Source: Gaeumannomyces sp. JS-464
Lineage: Eukaryota > Ascomycota > Sordariomycetes > Magnaporthales > Magnaporthaceae
NCBI GenBank assembly: GCA_002197995.1
Contig: NGZR01000006.1
Coordinates: 744,001-808,000 of the forward strand
Length of the DNA: 64,000 nucleotides
Direction of reading: 5' to 3'
The notes beneath the pieces were generated by a model. That model was given only the letters and a program-made list of their open reading frames with translations. It searched no databases and was not told the origin of the DNA. This document shows, piece after piece, positions 58,792 through 64,000 of the stretch; position 1 is the first letter of the stretch, and each line of letters begins with the position of its first letter. A program made the position numbers and the translations under genes.

Positions 58792-59538
58792 CTTGTCGAG
58801 TTTCGCGCAATGGCCCGTGACTATGGCTTGTCAGCTGGCCGAAGTACCGTATCGCTATTCAACTGACACGGGCGGCGAGTGTGATCAGATAAATCGTGTA
58901 TCTGTCCATGCTAGGATGGAGGCGCGTTCCCCTCGGTATAAATTCGAGTCAGGCACAAAGAGGGGTTTAAGTGGTACGACGCTTGGCTCGCTCTCGGCCG
59001 CATCTCCGTGCCATCTCGGAGGGCCATCGGCCTACTGCGATACGCCTGGTCGCTCCATCTGCGGGGGGACGCCTGGAGACAGCCACTCGTCGCCCGCCAG
59101 TACCCGAGCTGATATCATTGCGCAATCGAAACTGTCAGCACCCAGGATGATCTACCCTTCGCGCTGATAGCCTGTTTGCTTGGCAGCAGCATTCACGGGT
59201 GGTTTTCCGTCGGGGCTTGGACACGAACCAGAACGCCGGACGGAAAAGCCTCCATTCTGTGCTGTTTGGACCCCTCATCGGACTCGGGCGGGCCGTCATC
59301 GGCAGATTGACCGGTACTGTGTGCTTCCGCGTCACGACACTGTACCCCTGATTCTGGGCCCGACCTCGGACAAGCTTTCCTCGCTCCTCATCGTCCTCAC
59401 TTGCACGTTATCATCAGCTACGTCACGGACCACTCAAGATGCCGCGGCTACCCGACCTTTTAGTCTTGAAGAGTTGGGTATTATCTTGATCTGTGCCGCA
59501 AATAGGGCAATTAAAATGCTCCATTCGGAATGCTCCAG
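58792..59538. other. intergenic region
   Basis: This is the promoter region of the ACC deaminase gene and the 3' flank of the Zn(II)2Cys6 regulator gene. No coding sequence is supported. Confidence 0.5.
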
Positions 59539-61941
59539 CTACAATTCCAAAGCCATCTCCCGCAAAATGGCGTTTCCCAAGCTATCCGGCACGACGCGCG
59601 TGAACTGCGCGACAAGCTTGCTTCCTTTTATATCCCACCTAGCGCTAGACCAGATATAGCGGTTTTCGAGCGGAGGCGTCGCGCTGCCGCCAACGCTGCC
59701 TTCTTCCTCGAGCTCGACAAGCGCCTGCAATCCCATTGCCTGCGCCCGCGCGTCATGGGCGCTCTCCCGCTGCTCACCCAGGCACAGCAGCTCGATGGCC
59801 TCCACACGCAGCGCGCGGTCGCGGCACTGCGCCGCCACGAAAGCCATAGGTGCTACTAGCCCCGAGCCTAGAGTAAAGCCAAGACTCGTGGCGCCGCCAC
59901 CCGACGCTTGCTTTTGCTGTTGCTCCAGCCCTTGCCGTCGTCGGAAACGATGCACGTTTCTCGCCAGGGCTATCATCTCGCCAAAGTTGCCGGCCAACGT
60001 GTCATATGTCAGCGTTGTCGGGTCGAGGCAGCCCGCGACGAACGTGTCGCAGAAAACTACGTGAAGCTCCATCACCGCGAGAGCATGCATTGTTTCCGAA
60101 TGCTGTCCCTGCAGCGGTTGCTGCTCGGGTGTCGAGCCCAAGAGGCTACCACTGCCCCACGGCCGCTGTAGACCTAGCAAGGGGGTGTTGCTGGTTTCCC
60201 CGCTGGTGTACAAAGAGGTGTAGGGACAAAACAGCTCCTCCATGCCCGTCACCGCCTCCATTGCCTGATGCTCTGCCAAGACGGTGCGCCACCGGCTCAG
60301 AAGCGCCCTGAACTCGCCCTGCACCGCCAATACCGAAGCCGGGTCCTCTTGGACCGCAGCACACGGCAGCAGGCTGCTACTGCTCCCGCCGCTTTGGACG
60401 TAGCCATGGCCGAGCCAGGCCTGCCGCCTCGCCCATATCAGACACCGTGTGCTAAAGTCGCTCCACATGGAAGCTAGCTGGTCGATCTCGACATGTCCCT
60501 GCGGTGGTGGGAACTCGCTCCTTGGCGTCGTCCTCAGCAGCGCCACCGCCCTCTCGTCCTGTTGGCGCGGGAAGAAGGCGGCCATGCCGCCGAGGACGGA
60601 TAGACGTGGAAGTATGTGCTCGATTTCGTGCATGTCATCGCCCTCGTCGTAGTCATCGTCGTCGTTATCGTCTTGCCAGAAAAAGGAATCGCCGTAGCCG
60701 AAACTGCTGCTGCCAAGCTCGTCATTCTCGCTGTAAAGGTTGATGTCGCTCAACAGCCCGTCCCACGATCCAGCACTGCCTCTTTCTCTTCCAGAGGTTG
60801 CCTCCGGTAACAACAGCATGGGCGGTGACGCCCCGCTTGCTTTTGTAGTGTTGTTGCTGATGTCTACAGCGCTGCCCCTGTCACTGTCACCACCGCCTCC
60901 TATTATCCCAAGCGAGTCCCGCAGCAGGTTCATGCCGCTCGTGATCAGGCCGTCGGCCGCCTCGTCGTTGCCCTGGAGCAGCTCGTACGTGACGAACAAG
61001 ACGGTCGCGATCAGCACGCTCCTCGGCGGGCACGCCGCACCGCCGCCGCCGCCCATGCGCTCGCGGAAAGCCGACACCGCCTCCGTGTAGTGCGCTATCG
61101 CCGCCTGGTGGTCGCGGCCGCGCACCGTCCCGTGCGCCATCCCGAGGCCGAGTGAGGGCGGCCTGTTGTTGGCGGCGTCGCTGTCGTCGTGGCCGGGACG
61201 CGGCATCATGCTCGCGGCCAGCGCCGCGATGGCCAGGACGGCGGACCGGACGCAGCCGTCGCGCCCCAGCTCGCGGGGCACGGTGCGCGACCAGAAGCGC
61301 GACGGGACGGGGCCGGCCAGGGCGCGGGACAGGCTGTTGTGGAAGAGGTCGAGGTACGCGGCGTCGGCGTCGCTGGTGCAGGAGGAGGACGATGAGGACG
61401 ATGATGATGATGATGAGGGACAGGGGCTCGACGGTAGCGGCGGCGGCGGCGGGAGCGGGGAGATGGAGGCGGATGGAGACGCAGCTGGCGAGAGCACGTA
61501 CGCGGTGCTGCTGCCGTCGCTCGTTCTCCCGGCATCGTACGGCGAAGGCGATGGCGACGGCAGCGGCGACGAGCTTGCTGAGGGCTGTGGTGGCGGTAGC
61601 GGCCGGGGGAGGAGGACGCGGACGGGGACCTCTGGACGCCTTTGCCTTGTCTTCCTGCTGCCCCTACCATCCTCGGGCTTCCCAGGGGCCTGGTGGTAAC
61701 CGAGGCACTCGACGTAGGCCTTGGCGCAGCGGCCACAGGTCGGCTTCGTCTCGTCGCACTTGACGTGCCTCCTCTTGCACGTTATGCAGCCGCTTTTCAC
61801 CTTGGGCCGGCTGATGCGTCTCCGCTTGGGTGTTTCGGTGGCCGTGGTCTTCGTCTCAGTGGCGGCGGCGGCTGAGGGATGTAGGAGCGTCGGTGACGGG
61901 GCGAGCCCCTGGGAGATGCGTGACGCTTGTGGCGGGTTCAT
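59539..61941 (-). CDS. Zn(II)2Cys6 transcription factor
   Basis: A single exon encodes 800 residues. The binuclear cluster has Cys52, Cys55, Cys62, Cys69, Cys72 and Cys79 (C-X2-C-X6-C-X6-C-X2-C-X6-C) behind a basic PKRRRISRPK stretch, so it binds DNA. A proline/serine-rich linker follows (about 85-200, with a long serine run), and then an all-helical region of the fungal transcription-factor type (Fungal_trans_2-like) to the end. Disordered Asp- and Gly-rich inserts lie at about residues 340-430. The nearest downstream gene in the same direction is the ACC deaminase, 747 bp away, which makes it a candidate target but does not prove it. The frame is intact. Confidence 0.88.
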   Translation of the reverse strand: MNPPQASRISQGLAPSPTLLHPSAAAATETKTTATETPKRRRISRPKVKSGCITCKRRHVKCDETKPTCGRCAKAYVECLGYHQAPGKPEDGRGSRKTRQRRPEVPVRVLLPRPLPPPQPSASSSPLPSPSPSPYDAGRTSDGSSTAYVLSPAASPSASISPLPPPPPLPSSPCPSSSSSSSSSSSSCTSDADAAYLDLFHNSLSRALAGPVPSRFWSRTVPRELGRDGCVRSAVLAIAALAASMMPRPGHDDSDAANNRPPSLGLGMAHGTVRGRDHQAAIAHYTEAVSAFRERMGGGGGAACPPRSVLIATVLFVTYELLQGNDEAADGLITSGMNLLRDSLGIIGGGGDSDRGSAVDISNNTTKASGASPPMLLLPEATSGRERGSAGSWDGLLSDINLYSENDELGSSSFGYGDSFFWQDDNDDDDYDEGDDMHEIEHILPRLSVLGGMAAFFPRQQDERAVALLRTTPRSEFPPPQGHVEIDQLASMWSDFSTRCLIWARRQAWLGHGYVQSGGSSSSLLPCAAVQEDPASVLAVQGEFRALLSRWRTVLAEHQAMEAVTGMEELFCPYTSLYTSGETSNTPLLGLQRPWGSGSLLGSTPEQQPLQGQHSETMHALAVMELHVVFCDTFVAGCLDPTTLTYDTLAGNFGEMIALARNVHRFRRRQGLEQQQKQASGGGATSLGFTLGSGLVAPMAFVAAQCRDRALRVEAIELLCLGEQRESAHDARAQAMGLQALVELEEEGSVGGSATPPLENRYIWSSARWDIKGSKLVAQFTRVVPDSLGNAILREMALEL

Positions 61942-63729
61942 GGCATCTTTGCAGAATATGCCCTTGTGATGTTGTTGCTCATTGTGCGTTTATTCGTGCA
62001 GCTGAATCTGCACATATCTACTCCTATCTCCGGGTCTTCTTATAACCATCATTGACTCGCCAAGTGATATGTTTGGGCACAGACCCAGCAGCGGCAATCG
62101 GCGTAAAGCTAAGCGAGTAGTTTAAACTGCTGCCTGGTCTCGAGCCATGCCAATACCCCTGACGCAGGTGCAGTGGATGGCAAACAGCTAGAGCAAGGGG
62201 TGGGGGCTGTGGACAACTGCCTTGCCTATTTTTGTTGCAGTGCGTCGGCAAACTTCATCGGCAGGAAGCGAAGCATGGAGAACAGCCCTAGCCATAGGCT
62301 TGGAACACTGATACACTGCCCTATGTTCTTCCCCAAGCCCCTTGACTGGCCGGTTGAGGTCGGGTGTAACATTTGATAGAAATACTCGGAGCACAAGGCG
62401 AGAGCGGTCGCATGAGCCCTGGAAGTGCTTTGAGAACGGCGTACGGACATTCCCGTGGCGCAAACCCAAGATTGCGATCGAGCCATGCGGTTTCCGTCAC
62501 TTACTCAAGATGCCCTATCTACATCTCTACACCCTTGGAAGCAAAGCCGTCGAGAGATTGGTTACAGCACAGTGCTGCCTGGGCGCTCTTGCGAGCTCCT
62601 AACCTGAAGACGGTCGGAGTAGCTCACCTTCTATTGGCCCCCAAGATCAGATCTGGTGATCAGTAATCTCCGCTGCCGTCGATGCTCAGCTGGGCGGGTC
62701 TTGTCTGACTTTGATATTCCATTGATCCAGTTTTGTTTCCGTGCATGGAAAACGTGTGTGCGGATATGTAGCACGGCTTGCTTGGCTTTACATATTGTTT
62801 TGAAGAGGAAGGCAGGTGGCAATGATTTGCTCACTGATAGATCACATCCTCGTAGACATTGTGACCACAGCGTTCCGCCGCATCTGAGCCTCAACCCGTC
62901 AACACAGCAAAATCAAAGAAAATTTTCTCGACGAGCCCTCGCATCATTCTGTAACTCCAAATAGCGGCACCTGGCCCTTCGCGCCAGAGCCGAACCGCGT
63001 GGTCGCGCAGTCCGGGGGTTGGATTGCCAACAACAAGCGCGATGATCTGATCCCACCCGCCCACCAACTCTATTGCCAGACAAGATCTAGAGGGCCAAGG
63101 ATGTAGATTTGGAAGGGCGCGGTAAGCAGGGCTGCAGGAGGCTAGCCGTTTGGCGGTCAGTGGAAACAACCCGATAGGAGGCCATCCGACGATGTCATGG
63201 CATAACGGCTCGGTGAGGAGGGCCGGGCGGCCACTGCCACTGGCTGATCAGCGCCAAGCTGCATAGAATGAACTGATTCTCCAAGTTACCAGGAGAGGCA
63301 AGCCAAAGGGGGTGGGAAAGAGCCCAATTTAGGGGGCCGGCATGGTTTTAGTGCTGACTAGCCGCTCTCTCGTAGAATCCGGGGGTGCGGTTGGTCAATG
63401 GCTTAGGGCGCCAGGCTGTCCCACTTGGCAGATTGTCGTCAAGCTTCCAGCCCGTCGCCAGCGGATCTGGCTCCCCACACATGCCAGGCAGCCAAATACC
63501 GAATATGGCACGGGTTTTTTGTTTCTATGTTTGCACTAGATAATACAGATAAGCTACGGAAAGGTTACAATGCAACGCTTGCCGAGATGTCGAGCCGGGC
63601 GGGCAATACAGTCGTACTATGATAGGTCGTGTTTATTTTGACCAGGCACGCTTGAAGCCGCAATTGGCAACGATAACCCTTCCTTCCTCTTTAGCATGGG
63701 TTACTCTTTCGTCCAATCGCATGTAATCT
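61942..63729. other. intergenic region
   Basis: This holds the promoter of the Zn(II)2Cys6 gene and the 3' flank of the thioesterase gene. Short open frames on both strands carry no domain. A patch at about 63,385-63,455 faintly recalls a tRNA but does not fold into one. Confidence 0.45.
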
Positions 63730-64000
63730 CTACAGCTCCGGCTTGGCCTCAGACGGCGCGTCCGGCAGCGGAGGCAACCTCGTCCCCAAAAAGGCCTCCA
63801 CGTCGTCGAGCTCCTCCAGACATGCCGAGTGGCCCATGCTGTCGCATTTCAAATAAAGAAGGCGTGTCAGCATTTCAGCCTATCCGCTCACGTGCTACAG
63901 ACGAGCAGATAGTCAGAGTAAAGTAAACAGAACGTACGGGTATGTTCGCATGGTGACGTTGTAGCCACTGTCCTTGAGCATGCCGTGTGAGAGCATGCCC
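63730..64000 (-). CDS. Acyl-protein thioesterase 1, C-terminal part (cut by the window edge)
   Basis: Exon 63,838-63,730 and the end of the previous exon (from the window edge to 63,938) flank a 99-nt intron (GTACGT donor, GACAG acceptor). The coding end reads MRTYP then MGHSACLEELDDVEAFL, the C-terminal block of acyl-protein thioesterases with the catalytic His in the GHS motif. Family members usually have a Gly between Pro and Met (YPGMGHS); it is absent here. The enzyme removes palmitate from cytosolic-side proteins. The catalytic Ser and Asp lie outside the window. Confidence 0.8.

Noticed and set aside
63380..63455. tRNA-like box A sequence
   Set aside because: The A-box-like bases are there, but no acceptor stem, anticodon arm or T-loop pairs with it. 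At most a decayed tRNA-derived repeat.
1..64000. CRISPR arrays, bacterial operons, rRNA genes
   Set aside because: The window is fungal nuclear DNA; no regularly spaced repeats and no rRNA-like blocks were seen.

Overview
The window is nuclear DNA of a filamentous ascomycete (Pezizomycotina, most likely Sordariomycetes). The evidence is short GT-AG introns of 53-115 nt, a Zn(II)2Cys6 regulator, filamentous-type SEN1 and amidophosphoribosyltransferase genes, and a sharply bipartite composition. Bases 1 to about 24,450 are AT-rich, TpA-rich repeat DNA carrying the C-to-T signature of repeat-induced point mutation (RIP). Bases 24,450-64,000 are GC-rich and gene-bearing.

Repeat half. The core is a nest of LTR retrotransposons whose order of insertion can be read from target-site duplications. 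A Ty3/gypsy element B lies on the minus strand (5' LTR at 22,280-22,494; body runs left to about 821). B was split by three later insertions: a Ty1/copia element D (13,361-20,445; 236-bp LTRs; 5-bp duplication ATAAT), a second gypsy element A of the same family on the plus strand (2,017-9,520; duplication GTTTT), and a 429-bp near-perfect palindromic foldback/MITE (10,460-10,888; TA target). All coding regions are dead, with catalytic Asp codons turned to Asn and many new stops. A terminal repeat like that of the MITE stands alone at 24,055-24,097, and a second, unrelated AT-rich palindrome (about 24,110-24,415) sits on the boundary between the two halves. D also carries an antisense open-frame relic between RNase H and its 3' LTR.

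Gene half, left to right: ankyrin-repeat protein (+, 24.7-26.6 kb); small two-segment membrane protein (+, 27.4 kb); unrecognised three-exon gene (-, 28.2-29.6 kb); small tail-charged membrane protein (+, 30.1 kb); BAHD acyltransferase (-, 30.8-32.4 kb); very long unrecognised protein broken by a stop and a frameshift (+, 33.2-36.7 kb); HODM/DUF3445 heme-dependent N-demethylase family protein (-, 37.0-38.3 kb); membrane-anchored unknown (+, 39.4-40.8 kb); ABM-like alpha/beta-barrel protein (-, 41.3-42.0 kb); SEN1 helicase (-, 43.6-50.1 kb); HhH-GPD DNA glycosylase (-, 51.1-52.9 kb); amidophosphoribosyltransferase, first step of purine synthesis (-, 54.3-56.3 kb); ACC deaminase (-, 57.6-58.8 kb); Zn(II)2Cys6 regulator (-, 59.5-61.9 kb); and the 3' end of an acyl-protein thioesterase (-, 63.7 kb to the window edge). 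The right part (43-64 kb) is mainly conserved housekeeping genes; the part next to the repeats is mostly accessory.

Caution on reading frames: several genes, including SEN1 and the purine-synthesis gene that should be intact in a living fungus, show single-base frame shifts, many of them one base short in a G or C run. This looks like a consensus sequencing problem, so the broken frames here should not be read as pseudogenes without rechecking the bases. The in-frame TAG at 33,481 is a different kind of lesion and may be real. No CRISPR array, rRNA or tRNA gene could be supported.
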